The notes under the pieces were generated by a model. It searched no databases, had not been told where the DNA came from, and saw only the letters and a list, made by a program, of their open reading frames with translations. A stretch of DNA of 57,535 nt, taken from contig JAMYHX010000266.1 in assembly GCA_025529335.1 (NCBI GenBank), positions 1 through 57,535 on the forward strand. The letters run 5' to 3'. This DNA comes from Rhizopus sp. PT2906. Its lineage: Eukaryota > Mucoromycota > Mucoromycetes > Mucorales > Rhizopodaceae. The position numbers were made by a program, and so were the translations under genes. This document shows positions 12,131 to 24,203 of this stretch, in pieces; the stretch's first letter is position 1; each line of letters opens with the position of its first letter.

Positions 12131-13997
12131 GGTTAAATTAAATAAATAAAAAAAAGGGTAAAGAAAAAGAAAGAAAGAAAAAGAAATTGCTAAAGTATGG
12201 GTTGATCGATTTATATATTGCTTGAGTGAAACCTAACTTAAAATGCAGGACCGTGTGGCCCAGGGCGAGAAAAAAAAAAAAAAGGTAGCAAAATTTTTGA
12301 GCAAAAGAAATTGGACATGTTCCATCTTTCCCTGTTATTTTAGTGAATGAAGCAGGTGATAAAAATGAAAAAGATGAATTGAGTGCCCCTCTTTCTGCTC
12401 TCACTTTGATTCATATTGTCCCTTTATTTCTTTTTCTCTAAAGTAAATAAAGAGAATAAAATGGAAAAGGATATTATTATTACAATAGGGAATAATGATA
12501 TCATATTTAGACATTTGTTTAGTTGATCTGAGTTATTTTGGCAGCTATTGACGTTACAGCCCACTACATGTTTTTGTAACCCTTGTCGGTTGATTGATTG
12601 TACCAAGTTTACGAGGTTATCATTCATCCTTTACTGTTTTCTACTTTGTACCATGGTTACTCTCTGTAGCTTTGGTTACAAATTGTTTTTTCTGTTCCTT
12701 GAACCTGGATAAAAAAAAAATCAAAAGGTAAAAATGTTAAAGTAACGAATCTTCCGACTGCCCAGTTAGATTCCATCAAACCATGTGTTGCGATTTTCTG
12801 ATAGTATACCACCCAATGAATCTCAAATGCTGTCATCGATTCTGTCATTCTACAACACATAACATGACAGTGTGTAAACAATGAGAAAAAAAATAAACTT
12901 TATGCACAAGCTGTCTGTGTTGAAACAATGCCATTCAATTGTCCCTTTTTGGTTTGAACAATAAAACATTGTTTATTTACTTTGGACAACGGTTGCCATG
13001 TAACTGAATTTAATCAACAAATCACGTTTAGACCAAGCTATGTGTAACTAGGATACACAAACAATGAGCTTTCCCTTTTATTATTACAACAATATCATCA
13101 TGGAAGGAAAGAAAAAATTCAAACTGAAATTCAAAAATTAGTCTAGACCTTAAAAAGTTACCTGTCAATAGCCGCCAAAAGGGGTTAAGGATAGTAAACT
13201 CAAAAAAAAGTTGGGAGAACGTACCGCTGGGAATGGAAATAAAAAGAAAGAATAACCTTGATTTATAAACTTTCCAACATGAACAATTCGTTCCCTTGAA
13301 TCTTTTCGTTTTACTTGTTTTTTCTTTTCAGCCCTTTAACAAAGTTCCTGTCACACAAGTGAAACTCAGAAAGTCAAATGCATGATCGTATTTTAAGGAT
13401 TTGCATAAAACATCCTTTTCTCAAAAGCTTTGTCGAGCCGTTGTAACAAGGACTTTATCATCGGAAAGTAATCATTATTTAAATGCGACCCCTGATTCAA
13501 GTCTCAATTATGTCTCTCTCACTCTCTTTGCAGTATTATTTAAGCAAGGGGGGAAATAAATGATACATAATCTGTGGGGGGGGGAGAAAGAGAGAGAGGG
13601 GCAGGGGGTTAGTCTCTCTCTTTTTTTTGTCTTTTGGAACCTGTCAAGTCAGAATGAACCATCATGCACCTTTAATTTTTTTTTTTTCTTAAACTGTAAT
13701 TTAGACATCTTTCAAATAACAGTTTATCTTTTTTACTATTGATAAATGCAACCCCCAAAAAACTGTAAAACCAGGGGTTAATTTTATGAATCCTTTCATG
13801 CATCATAATTAAATAACGTGTGGCAGAAAACAATAAGTTGATTTATCAATCTGCCCCCTTTTGATTTTTTTTTCCTGGGCTGCAGGACAAGCAAAAGATT
13901 TGATCGGGAATTGAAAAAGCTAGTAAAGCAGTTGTGCGTGTATGCTTGGCTCAAATTATGCTTTGTACCCCTTTTCTTTTTCTTTAAACATTGCAAC
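12131..13997. other. Long divergent intergenic region
   Basis: About 1.87 kb without a supported gene, unusually long for this compact stretch. It holds homopolymer A/T runs, a GA/G-rich patch at about 13575-13612, a CT-rich patch at about 13515-13530 and several AGGGG/CCCCT cores. Short ORFs in it look like chance. It probably contains the promoters and 5' UTRs of the C2H2 factor (-) and the PX protein (+). Confidence 0.5.
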
Positions 13998-16156
13998 ATG
14001 CTAGAAGTAATACCAGAGATATACAACCTAATAACGGAAGTTGTAGAACAGCCAATGTTATCAGAATTAGTTCATGTCTTTGGCAGCACATTCCTAATCA
14101 TCTACTCTTTTTTACTTGTCACTGACGGAATCTATTTCCTTGCCTCTCTCATCGCAGGCTTTGTCTTGGGTGGGCTTTATTTTAATAATACAGAAGGTAG
14201 ATTTGTCATACAAGAATATCAAAAGACATTTCATGAAGAATTGGCAGTAAGAAAATAGTCCATGCTTTTTTATATGTATTATATATCATTATATTATTAT
14301 TATTTTAGGATACATCATCAACAGAAAGACTTGAGCTTCATTATCGCTCGCTTACCCCTGTTATTGATCAACTCCTTGATTATTTCATACGCGACTTTAT
14401 AGCCAATTGGTGGACGCCACTTAATGTTTACGAGGACGTTCAATTCGAGAAAATCACAAGAGAAAAATTAAACGGTGCTTGTATGCAGCTAGAAAAGATC
14501 CTTATGAATCAGGACAGAAATGATATCGTCATGTCAACGTTATATGGAGTAGCCAATACATTGATCATTCACATGGTAAGGAGATTCTTTATTAGAAGGA
14601 GTCTATATTGATCAAACCTTTTCAAGAGAGAGTGTAGAGCTTTAGAAGAGTCAGAAATTTCTATAGAGGACTACGTTAGAAGAAATCCACAGTCACCTTT
14701 TGCACAGCTCTTATCCAAGCATGAACAGCATCAACAACTTCGTGGGCTTAGCCAAACATTATTAAAGAGAGCACTAACAGGCCCCGAAAAGGAGTCCAAT
14801 TTATTAATATCCTTACTTCGTGAGCTACTGGCTACCTTTCTATTTGGCAACATTCTCGATATCCTTAGCGACCCTGACTTTTTGAATTGTTGGATCATTG
14901 ATCTTTTATCAGATCAAGCATCATCCGAGACAGTTCAAGCGACAGTATCTGCTGCTCTCGAAACCGTCGTTTCGGAGAAAATAGACGATGATGATGGATT
15001 TGAAACAAGACAAGACGACGAACTCGTCAGTTTTTCACCTGGGCTTGTTCATTTCACCGTCATGGATATCTCGCCACCGCAATCACCAGACCATCCACTA
15101 AACAAGAGCCAATTGACCTACATCATCCAGATCGAACGACCTGCCAACGAGGATACTGTAGGATCGGAAGGTGGTGGATATGTGATCACACGAAGTTACA
15201 CTGATTTCGAAAGCTTCCACACGATCCTCTCTGCACGATACATTCGACGTATAAACAAGATACAGCTCAGGCTTCCATTAGATCCTGCCAAATCCTGGCT
15301 AAAGACACAAACGAAAAAGAAGGGCGAAGAAATCAGTCATGATCTAGAGATATATCTAGATAAGGTTGTGCATGATACCGAATTGGGCAGAGATCCTTTG
15401 ATTTCTGCCTTTTTGAGAAAAGAAAGACGATCGGAAGTGATGAACGACGATGTCGTGTCATTTTCAGAAGAGTACAAGGACCAGGTCGTGGCGGCATATG
15501 CTCTCTTGACCGATACAAAGCCTCTGTCTAGATCACGGTCTCTATTTTCGCGCAACAATTCTCCCAAGATGGAAACCAAGGATGATACCCATTCGATGAC
15601 AAGTAGTAGTAGTACGACAACAGAAGAAGAAGAACAAATCATACCACCCAAAGCACTTAGTTCGATGGACGTAGAGCTCTTGATTGAAACAACGTATGCA
15701 CTCGTGATTGAGATATTCAATCTAACGCCGTCGAATAATAAAGCGTGGATGCGAAGGTCTATTCTGAACATACTGAGGGAAATTGTCCGTCGATCATATA
15801 CAGAGTTTATTACAGAACAGTATAATGATCTATTGAATGCGTACATGTCTCCTGATGCCATCATGCTTCGATTGAATCAGCTCGGTCAGCAGCTTTGGCC
15901 AGAAGGTCAATGGGTCGTAGGAGAACAAAAGCGGCCGACAGAGAAGCGTACGGACAAGGATAGAGAAGAAAGTAAACGAAAGGCAAGAATCATGCTGATG
16001 AATCGAGTGATACCTAGTACAGTTCGTCAGCTCATTGGTGATCAGAACTGTAATACGGCTATGGATCGCATCTGGGCTCGATGCCAAGATCCTGTCCTCA
16101 ACCGAGTACTCATGCTACAGCTAGTAGAACGTATCATAAAGCCCATTCTGGGATAA
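13998..16156 (+). CDS. PXA-PX-nexin C protein (Mdm1/SNX13-25-like sorting nexin)
   Basis: Exons 13998-14246, 14309-14575 and 14627-16156 give 681 residues. The N-terminus has one or two membrane segments (SELVHVFGSTFLIIYSFLLV, then FLASLIAGFVLGGLYF). A PXA domain follows (LHYRSLTPVIDQLLDYFIRD...NWWTPL, and LLRELLATFLFGNILDILSD). A PX domain lies around YVITRSYTDFESFHTILSA, with the polybasic/Pro-rich part LRLPLDPAKSW. An acidic/Ser linker and a C-terminal nexin domain (IFNLTPSNNKAWMRRSILNI to the end) complete it. Family members tether ER or vacuole membranes through phosphoinositide binding. No RGS domain is evident between PXA and PX. The first Met choice is tentative; a Met at 13911 is possible but gives an unlikely Phe-rich start. 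Confidence 0.85.
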
Positions 16157-16267
16157 AGTATATATGTATATCTCTTTTTGTGTGTATGTGTTGTAAATAA
16201 ATAAAAAAGCCTCTTCTCCCTTTTTTTTTTTCCTTTAATGGTATACATTATAACGCATTTATTTTGA

Positions 16268-17078
16268 TTAAAACCAGTAATAGCGAATAAGAAGAACAAA
16301 TAAAATAAACGTAGCAATAGCTACAGGTGGACCATACTTTCGATAAAGTGCCTGCAAGTTCAAATGACGCGCCTTATCCTTAAACATCTTGGCACTGTCC
16401 TTGAGTTCACCTGATATTGTGCTCATACGATCCAAACTATCTCCACGCCACAATAAATCTTCCATATTCTTTGTCATAATACGTGTCACATCCTGCAAGT
16501 CTTCGTTCAGTTTGGCCAAATTACTCTGAGTCCTTGTGTCTTGATAGATTCTCTTTGTCTTTTGCATAAAAGTGTCTGTATTCCTGTTGTATTAGTCAAT
16601 GATGCATGATTTATTAAGATATAAATACCAAATTTAACAAATGCATAGGGTCTAAGACCTGGCTTTTCTACTTCATTTCCATAACTCATGTTGAATTCTT
16701 TGGCAAGTTCTTCTAAATAGCTGAAGGCGAGCTTACGAGGATAAGATTGATCACAAATACAGAGATAACAGACACTTGATTCAATAATATAGCTTTTTGA
16801 ACAGGGTCAATATGAAGTTTAATATATACATGCACGCAACTTACTGAAACACGTATTTGCCTGATTCGATAGAACATCTCGGTTCAGAGTTGGAATTGAG
16901 TCTTTTGAATATGGTCTTTGCTTGTTGTTTATAATCAGCTAATTCCGTCTCAACCTTTTACATGTTTCATTAGCCCCTTTTGTTCAAAGTATAGTCAATA
17001 ATTTACCTGCTCATCATCCATACTAGCAGCCAGCGGAAGACCGTCTGCTACTCTTGCAATAAGCGTAGTCTTGACCAT
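16268..17078 (-). CDS. SEC22: R-SNARE Sec22
   Basis: Exons 17007-17078, 16845-16954, 16629-16792 and 16268-16575 give 217 residues, the usual size of Sec22 (yeast 214). The N-terminal longin domain is clear: MVKTTLIARVADGLPLAAS, then YIIESSVCYLCICDQSYPRK and LAFSYLEELAKEF. The SNARE helix begins after YQDTRTQSNLAKLNEDLQDV and carries the zero-layer Arg in LLWRGDSLDRM. A C-terminal anchor (VAIATFILFVLLIRYYW) ends the protein. Sec22 drives ER-Golgi fusion. Its 3' end is about 110 bases from that of the PX gene. Confidence 0.95.
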
Positions 17079-17253
17079 ATTATACAAAAAAAGTAATAAA
17101 AAAAATAAAAAAAAAGAAAAGACAGAAGCCAAATATTAAAACTAATGTCACTGTGACGTGGCACGCTGAGAAAGAGCGTATCACTCATTCTCACTCTTTC
17201 TTTCTCTTTTTTACTCTATTGTAATTTTATTTACACACAAATAAAAAGCTATA

Positions 17254-17724
17254 TCAGCATTCAATCCACTTTTTGATAGCAGCTACAGCATCACCTCCAT
17301 TGGCTCTTAAAGCTGCTTCAGCCTCTGCTTTTGTCAGTTGCATTTCCTTTACCTATTTACTAAGTTATGTTTTCGTGTTATTCTAAATAGTTTCCGCTTA
17401 CCAAGAGTTCGACATCAGCTTTATTGACTGCACCGGTCAAAGGTTTACTTTAAAAACGATTATATTAATTTCTAGTACAAAAGTATTGTTCTCAAACTTA
17501 CGGTAATGTCTTTTTATGTTCGTTGGCTAATTCCTGCATTTCAACTAAAGCCTACTCTCAATGTGTTAGTTCAACATTGACTCTTTGATAATTATTACCT
17601 TTGTTAGCTTTTCAGCTGTCTTTTGTCTTAGAGCCAATTCATCATTAACAGCGTCAGTCACTTTCTTGGTATTGTCATGGTCATGGTTACAGTTCGAATG
17701 GTCGTGATGGTGATGGTCTGTCAT
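17254..17724 (-). CDS. HYPK: HYPK homologue (NatA-associated, UBA-like)
   Basis: Exons 17599-17724, 17502-17551, 17402-17447 and 17254-17352 give 106 residues. The N-terminus is a His/Asp-rich run, followed by a helical segment (VTDAVNDELALRQKTAEKL) and the C-terminal UBA-like domain: NKADVELLVKEMQLTKAEAE, then AALRANGGDAVAAIKKW. This is the HYPK pattern; HYPK binds and restrains the NatA N-terminal acetyltransferase on the ribosome. Four small exons hide the gene from ORF calling. It is divergent from ENP1 over a 140-base gap. Confidence 0.85.
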
Positions 17725-17864
17725 GGTTCAAGTGTAAAAAAAAAAGAGAGAGAGAAAATGTATCCAATAAGAAAAAGGGTGTTATTTTTGCAGGAAAAAG
17801 GGGGGTCACAAGCCTCTTGAATTTTTTTTTTCTTTTGTTTTTTTTTTAATTCTAAACACTAACG
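17725..17864. promoter_or_regulatory. Short bidirectional promoter HYPK / ENP1
   Basis: Only 140 bases separate the two start codons. The gap is a purine-rich block on the HYPK side and long T runs on the ENP1 side. No TATA box is visible, which fits poly(dA:dT)-type promoters of ribosome-related fungal genes. This reading is inference. Confidence 0.45.
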
Positions 17865-19373
17865 ATGGGAAAAGCTTCAGTCAAAGCCGGTCGTCCTCAA
17901 CGCCATGATCCTCTTCATGTTCAACTTGCTGATATTCCTGAGCAAGCCTTTGCCAAAAAAGCACCTCGTCAAAAATTCATTGATCGTAATAGCAGATCTG
18001 AAGAACCTGATCAAGTAAAGGAAAGCAACATAAACTAAAGATTCATTTACTGACAGACAAACAATAGGAATACTTGGACTCCAAATTATCTAAAAAAATC
18101 TTAAAGATTGCCAGAGAACAACAAGAGCAAATTGATAAAGAACAAGGAGATCAAGACGACGAAGACGAAGAAGAGTAAGAACAAAGAAAACTACTTTTAC
18201 TATATACTTACATGCTTAGCGTAGTCAAGTCAAAGAAACCTTTGGTCTGGGATTCCCTGATGATGAAGAAGAGTTTGAAGATGTCGAAGAATATGCTGAC
18301 TATGAGGAAATCGAAGTAGATGAGGCAGATGCTGATATATTGAGCAAGTTTTTGCCCAGTGCACCTCGAGAGAAAAAGTCATTAGCAGACATTATCATGG
18401 AAAAGATCAATGAAAAGAATGCTGCTGAGGGATTACCAGCAATCGGTAGGTGAATACAATGGAAAGAAAGGAAAGGTAAACTAATATAATTAAAGAGGAG
18501 GAAGAACAGCTGACGCCTTCGATGAATCCCAAAGTGGTTGAAGTCTATACAAAGTAAGTCTAGTACAGTAACCACGGCAACGAGATCTAACATGGTCTAT
18601 TTAGAGTGGGTCAGTTGTTGAGTCGTTATAAATCAGGCAAATTACCTAAAGCATTCAAGATTATCCCTTCTTTGAGCAATTGGGAAGAGATCTTATACCT
18701 CACCTCACCCGAGACTTGGACACCTCATGCTACCTATGAGGCAACTCGTATGTTTGTGTCTAATCTGAAAGTGAAGCCAGTTCAACGATTCTTAAACCTC
18801 GTCTTACTTGATCGTGTGCGTGAAGACATTGCGGCCAATAAGAAGTTAAGCTACCATCTCTACTTGGCATTGAAAAAAGGTCTCTATCGTCCTGCCGCCT
18901 TCTTCAAGGGCATCCTCTTCCCTCTCTGTGAATCAGGCAACTGCACATTAAAGGAAGCCTCCATTCTCGGTAGTGTCCTCTCCAAGGTCTCCATTCCTGT
19001 TCTTCACTCCTCTGCTGCTCTTTTGCGTTTAGCCGAAATGGAATACACTGGTCCCAACTCCATCTTCATTCGTATACTGCTCGATAAGAAATATGCTTTA
19101 CCTTACAAAGTGGTCGATGCCCTCGTCATGCATTTTGCTCGATTTGCAAATGATCCTCGAGATATGCCTGTGCTTTGGCATCAATCGATGTTGGTATTCG
19201 TTCAACGTTATAAACAAGATTTGGTGGCAGAACAAAAAGATTTATTATTAGAAGTCCTTCGAAAGAAGCATCATCCTGGTATCTCGCCTGAAGTACGTCG
19301 TGAAATCGTTCATTCTGAAGCAAGAGATGATATGTTGATGGATAGAGATGAAGATATTATGATGATGGATTAA
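17865..19373 (+). CDS. ENP1: Bystin / Enp1, 40S ribosome biogenesis factor
   Basis: Exons 17865-18014, 18068-18174, 18225-18445, 18496-18553 and 18605-19373 give 434 residues, in the bystin size range. The N-terminus starts MGKASVKAGRPQRHDPLHVQ, then runs through an acidic region. The conserved bystin core begins at VGQLLSRYKSGKLPKAFKII and continues with NWEEILYLTSPETWTPHA and RFLNLVLLDRVREDI. Near the end are PYKVVDALVMHFARF and LPVLWHQS-like DMPVLWHQSMLVFVQRY. Enp1 acts in pre-40S assembly and export. The terminus is rich in Met and Asp. Exon 3's acceptor (GTAG at 18221-18224) was chosen because it alone keeps the acidic frame open. Confidence 0.93.
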
Positions 19374-19535
19374 ACAATCATCTTGTAAAAATAACTGTCA
19401 CATAGATTATCATTATTACCCTCTCTCTCTCCCTTTTCTTTTTTCATAGTTCATTTAATACAAAGGATTACACATGTTTTTTTTATTACATATTAAATAG
19501 TAGAATGTTGTGTGTGTGTGTATATGTGCTTTTTT

Positions 19536-21544
19536 TTATGACGGAGGAGAATGAATGGCTTGTGGAGGAGATGAAGGAATTTGTGGTGTGTGCTGTGGTT
19601 GTGAAAGCTGACTGCTTGCAGCCAATCGTTTACCTTTTAACATATTTTTTAAAGCTCTCAAAGCGAATACGGTTAAGCCAATACCAGCCCAATCTTCATC
19701 ATGTAAATCTCGCAAGTCACCAACAGTCATGATGTCTTGATTCTTTAACTTCTTTGCCCATTCTTGTGCTTTATCCGCTCCTCGGTGTGATGCCAAAGCA
19801 CAATCTGTGACAAAGACACTGATGTCTGTGTCATCGGAGTATTCTATAATATGGTTAAGAAATTGCATAAAAGAAACAAGGGAAACTTACCATCCAAGAT
19901 ATGATTCACCAACTTTTCCCGTTCTCGATCTTCTATAATAGGTTGTTGTGTTGTTGAATTGGGTTGAATGGATAGATGAGCCAAACTATCAAGCTTAGTG
20001 TCTGTTTCGATTTGAGACATTCTTGATTCTTCTAATTCCTTTAGCGTACGTATAGCCTCTCTATATTTGTTTTCGGCAGCACGAGCACGGCTTTCGATTG
20101 AGTCGCACTTTTGTTCTATTTCTAGCACCTTGTCATTAGCTTGAGTTAACTCTGCTCTAGTTCGATCCAGTTCATTTCGAATGTCGCTTTCTCTTCTCCA
20201 GACAGATCGCCTGACCTGCTCTGCCTGTTCTGACTCAGATGGTTTATCGATGTCTCTCAAGATACGATTGATCTCTTTTGTGATATGTTGCTGATATCTC
20301 TCCGGCAATACTTGTTCTTCAATCATCTCCCGCACCACTTCCTCTGCCGTATCTGTCTCGACATTAAAATCGAATTTGACCGAGAGTTTATCCATGCCTT
20401 TGAAAACAACCTGTAGTGTCAGATGAACATTATCAGGGTCTGCTGCGAGTAAGACAACATCAGGCTCGACGGCCAAAAAAGAATGTTCCAGGATTTCTTG
20501 TGCTGACATCCTCTGGTCCTCATTGCTCAAGCAATTTTCAATCACGCTGAGTACTTCTGGGTTTTGTACTTTGGAAAGGCAAGCAGGTTTAACTCCCTAC
20601 AGAAAAGAATAAGATACAGATATTATGTAATTAATTATTCACATTACAGCAGACACTTTTTTGTATATTTGAGCTGCGTTTTTGCATTCGCCATAGGGAT
20701 ATTCACCTGTTGCCATCTCTAAAAGACACATACCAAAGGCATAAATGTCGACTTTTTCGCTATAGCCCTGTTCTTCATACATCTCAGGTGCCATAAACTC
20801 TGGTGTGCCAATGAGTGTATATTTTTTACCCAACTTCATTTCTGCTGTTCCCATGTCCCCAATCTTGACTTCTCCATGGGCTCCATTAATAAAGATGTTG
20901 TCACACTTGATGTCTCTGTGAATGATGGGTGGATTATGTCCGTGAAGATAAGCCAATCCCTTGAGGATTTGACGAGACCAGCGTTTGATGATTTTTAGAT
21001 TAGGCAAAGGAACCAATTTTCGTATATATTCTCGCAGTGTACCAGACGTCATGAGTTCAGTGATAAATACAAACTCGTTATCGCCATACCAAGCGTCATG
21101 AAAGGCAATGATGTTTGGATGTCGAACTGATTTCAGAATTTGTATTTCATGCTCGAGATCTTTGTTGTTGGGGTTCGACATGGCTTGCATTGTGTTCCAA
21201 GCGACTTCATATCCTTCTTCACGGTCAATGGCCTTATAAACCACTTTATAAGCACCTTTACCAAGTAGTGTGTTCAGACGGACATAGCGTTCGTTGGGTG
21301 ATATCTCTACGACTTTTTCAGAGTCCCGAGAAGACGACTGGTCGATAATTTCGTTGGGTGGGTGTATGCCGTAAGGATTGTCTATTCTAAAGGAAGTGCG
21401 GGTTGGATAGTCGTTTGGTATCACTTCGTTATTTTGAAGTGGTGCATAATAATTTGAATATTCTATTGGCTCGTTTGTATTTTCTGTGCTAAATTTGACA
21501 TGTAGGTTGTTTGTCGTATTACTATTTTCTTGCTCTGAAGACAT
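19536..21544 (-). CDS. WNK-type Ser/Thr protein kinase with OSR1-C-like domain
   Basis: Exons 20648-21544, 19891-20596 and 19536-19843 give 636 residues. The kinase domain (about 87-350) has HRD at 209-211 (HRDIKCDN) and DMG at 230-232. The beta-3 lysine is absent: the strand reads VAWNTMQ with Asn117 in its place, while the glycine loop reads GKGAYKVVYK with Lys100. This lysine relocation defines the WNK (with-no-lysine) family, which senses chloride and osmotic state. Next comes a block resembling the OSR1-C/autoinhibitory domain (VHLTLQVVFKGMDKLSVKFD, FNVETDTAEEVVREMIEE), then a coiled coil (about 430-500), and a C-terminal SAM-like region around MTVGDLRDLHDEDWAGIGLT. The T-loop is TLIGTPEFMAPE. 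Confidence 0.88.
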
Positions 21545-22439
21545 GGATACAAAAGAAATAGAGAAAAAAAGGGGAAGGCAAAAATGGATTATATATAGTG
21601 TCACTTGCTGTACTTTAATCGCAACTGCAAAGAGAGAAGAAAGAGAGAAAAAAAAAAAAACTGAATGTACCTCGATGCCATCATAAACTCCGCAATTGAA
21701 TCATGACATAATCACTTATACTTTTCACTGGTTTAAAGAGACCCATTGAAACATGAGATGTGTTCCTTTATAAGAAGCACAGAGACAGTATAGAAACAAA
21801 GGTAAATAGAGAGAGAAAGAGATGACTTCAGACAGTCTGCTTTGAAATATCACAGAAAAAGAAAAACCTAATGATTTTTGAGTCTCAAAAGAATTTCAGT
21901 CTCACTCTTTTTGTCTGTCTTTTTTGTTTTTGTGAATGTTGGGCGTGTCATATGGCTTAAAAGAATATCATGGAATATAAGGACAATACAACACAACTGC
22001 ATAAAGACTACGCATGGATATACCTTATTCCACAAACTATTGGTCAACCTTTATCTAACAAATTGCCCACTCTCAAAGACAAAGCTTGGTCCAGCTGTAT
22101 TCAATTTATGAAAAAAAGAAGAAAATGGGTTTGATCATGTTGAGATAGGTTTTTATTATTGATAATTTCAAGCGCTTAAGCTTTTGTAATAAACCAGCCT
22201 TTTCAATTCTCGCTTCTTCTCTTCTAACTTTAACTCACCCTTTTTTGACTTCTTTCATTCTTGTATTCTACAGATAAACACAAGACTACATCTATGACTT
22301 TATAAAGAAGCATTTAAATAACGTAATGCATGAATGGTGGTGTGATTTGGCTACATATGATCGATTACAAAAAAAAAAATTACTCCGGTGTGCGCGTAGT
22401 CTGTGCTGATATTTTCTTAAATGTTTCCTAATCTTGCAT
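21545..22439. other. Intergenic region at the edge of the accessory block
   Basis: About 0.9 kb upstream of the kinase and downstream of the inverted duplication. It holds purine-rich GA tracts at about 21630-21660 and 21795-21825, and short ORFs that look accidental. No recognisable gene or RNA was found. Confidence 0.45.
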
Positions 22440-22449
22440 ATATTCTACG

Positions 22450-22737
22450 AGAGACACATTAAAGAGAGTTTATGCTGAAAGATAAGTGTCAAATCAAACC
22501 TCATTCATGTCTCAAAGGTTACGAGAAAGAACTCATTGGACCAAACTGGTGCTACGCCGCATATGTTTGTGTTTTGTCTCGTTTTACTTTATCATTGTTT
22601 CTCTCTGTAATAACATTACTGTATACCATAAAGGGAAACTTACGACTAAAGCTTTGTAAAACAGAAACACTTCCCTCTAAAACACTTCCTTTAGCCTAAA
22701 GTGTCTGTTGCAAGGTTTTATTATTATAAAAAATGCG
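22450..22737 (-). repeat. Conserved 3' flank of copy A (inverted match at 44250-44545)
   Basis: The about 290 bases after the stop of copy A are highly similar to those after copy D, read inverted. Both contain the block with CACTTCCCTCTAAAACACTT and a 60-75 residue open frame starting MLKDKCQIKPHSC. The frame is probably incidental, being a shared 3' UTR/flank rather than a gene. Confidence 0.6.
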
Positions 22738-24203
22738 TTAAAAGGACTTTAGTTCGATAGTCTGAAATGACTGCTCGTCTTTTTCAAGCTCAAGGTCAAC
22801 TTGCTTACGTAAAGTGACAAGCTTTATCCATGGGTTAATAATATCCATCTTTGACTTCAGCTCTGCCAGTGAATTAGCATCTACTTGTTCTTTTGGTATA
22901 ACTTCAAGGTCACTTTCTTCATGATAATACGAATTCTTAAATGCAGCTTGAGCATAGCGCGCTATACGACATTGTATTGGCTTCAACAGGCTTCTTACTT
23001 CCGTAGCCACACTTTCCATTACCAAAGCTATGTTTTCAAATACTACAAGAACCTTTTCTATACGATGTAGCTTATCGTTCCACATTATGTAGTATGTTGT
23101 TCTTTTTGTTTTCTCCAATGAGCGGAGGAAGGCAAGTACGCTAACCTCGTTAAAGTCAGGAATGGACATATCGTGAAGGTGATACTTTGCTTGATAGTAT
23201 GAATCCACTATCTCAGACCGAATGAAATAACCACCATTCTTGAGTTTTCTGATTGCGTCTTCTGCATCTATTCTTGTATGTGACAACCTTCCAATTCGCC
23301 TTATAAGCCCTTCATCGCTCCTGTCTATCTTATACCGTAGATTGATCACATTCATGTTATCCTTTTCCGCACTCCAGGACCATATCATCAGGCGTAATAA
23401 ACACAGTACAAGCTCAAGTCCTAACCAGTAGTAGGTATCCATCGGTGTCATCTTTTGGACAACCAAGTACGAGCCAATATAGCCAATGATAATGCCTACA
23501 GCTGCAAGAAGTCCTATAACATAACCAATGCGTCTGGCAAACAAGCTACCAAAGTAGAAAGGCTCAAACAAGCCCATATCTAAAGCAGCTAATGTATAGA
23601 GTGACGGGGATCCCGATAGCATGATGGTAGCTTCAAACCAGCAGATGAAGGATGCTACAAAACTGGAGCATGTCAAGAGAAGAGGGAAGTATAGGTATGG
23701 GTCAGATAAGTCTGAGGAATCTTCAAAGCTCGAGTAAAACGTTCTGTAGTGCGGAACGTAGGGTATAAAGTTGACGCAGGATAAGATAAAGCACGAAGCA
23801 AAAGTGCCTATCCAGATAGACCCGCCATAACCTGGCACACGTATGCATATTCTGACATTTTCTGACATTTTGTTCATGTAAGCGGTTTTTCTTTATGCCG
23901 TGACAGATTACATGCAACATCAAGTATCACTTTGTCTATTCTGTACGTGTCAAACTTTTCAACTTTGATGCCCAAGTTCTTGACAACATGCAGAGGCAAA
24001 AAGGAATTGACTATGTGCTTTGCAAGCCCAAGTACACCAAACATTGACATACCATATACAGCAGGAAATAGGTACTCTTTGGTTAAAGCTAGTCCCGCAT
24101 TTGTACCAGAGACATCAGTTCCTAACACGGATGTCACGGCCGTCACATCCTGAATGCCAGAAGCAAAAACCGAGCCAAATGATGTAGAGTTGCTATCATC
24201 CAT
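22738..24203 (-). pseudogene. Membrane family copy A, frameshifted
   Basis: This is the copy of the cluster's membrane protein family closest to copy D (for example both have SLAELKSKMD and LRKQVDLELEKDEQSFQTIEL). The reading frame opens at 24201-24203 and runs about 109 residues, then stops. The remainder is open in another frame from 23877 to 22738. The cause is visible: a perfect 10-base tandem duplication of TCTGACATTT at 23851-23870, present once in B, plus one extra base in an A run near 23886-23890 compared with copy D. The two changes together do not restore frame. The TATA box seen upstream of B, C, D and E is not evident here. A sequencing error could explain the one-base change but hardly the duplication. 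Confidence 0.8.
23851..23870. repeat. 10-base tandem duplication disrupting copy A
   Basis: TCTGACATTT occurs twice in tandem here. The corresponding positions of copies B (about 27690) and E have one unit, and the flanking sequence is otherwise conserved. Confidence 0.9.

Noticed and set aside
21878..22111. 77-codon plus-strand ORF in the gap after the kinase
   Set aside because: Low-complexity, AT-biased composition, no conserved features, no counterpart near the other arm; likely chance.
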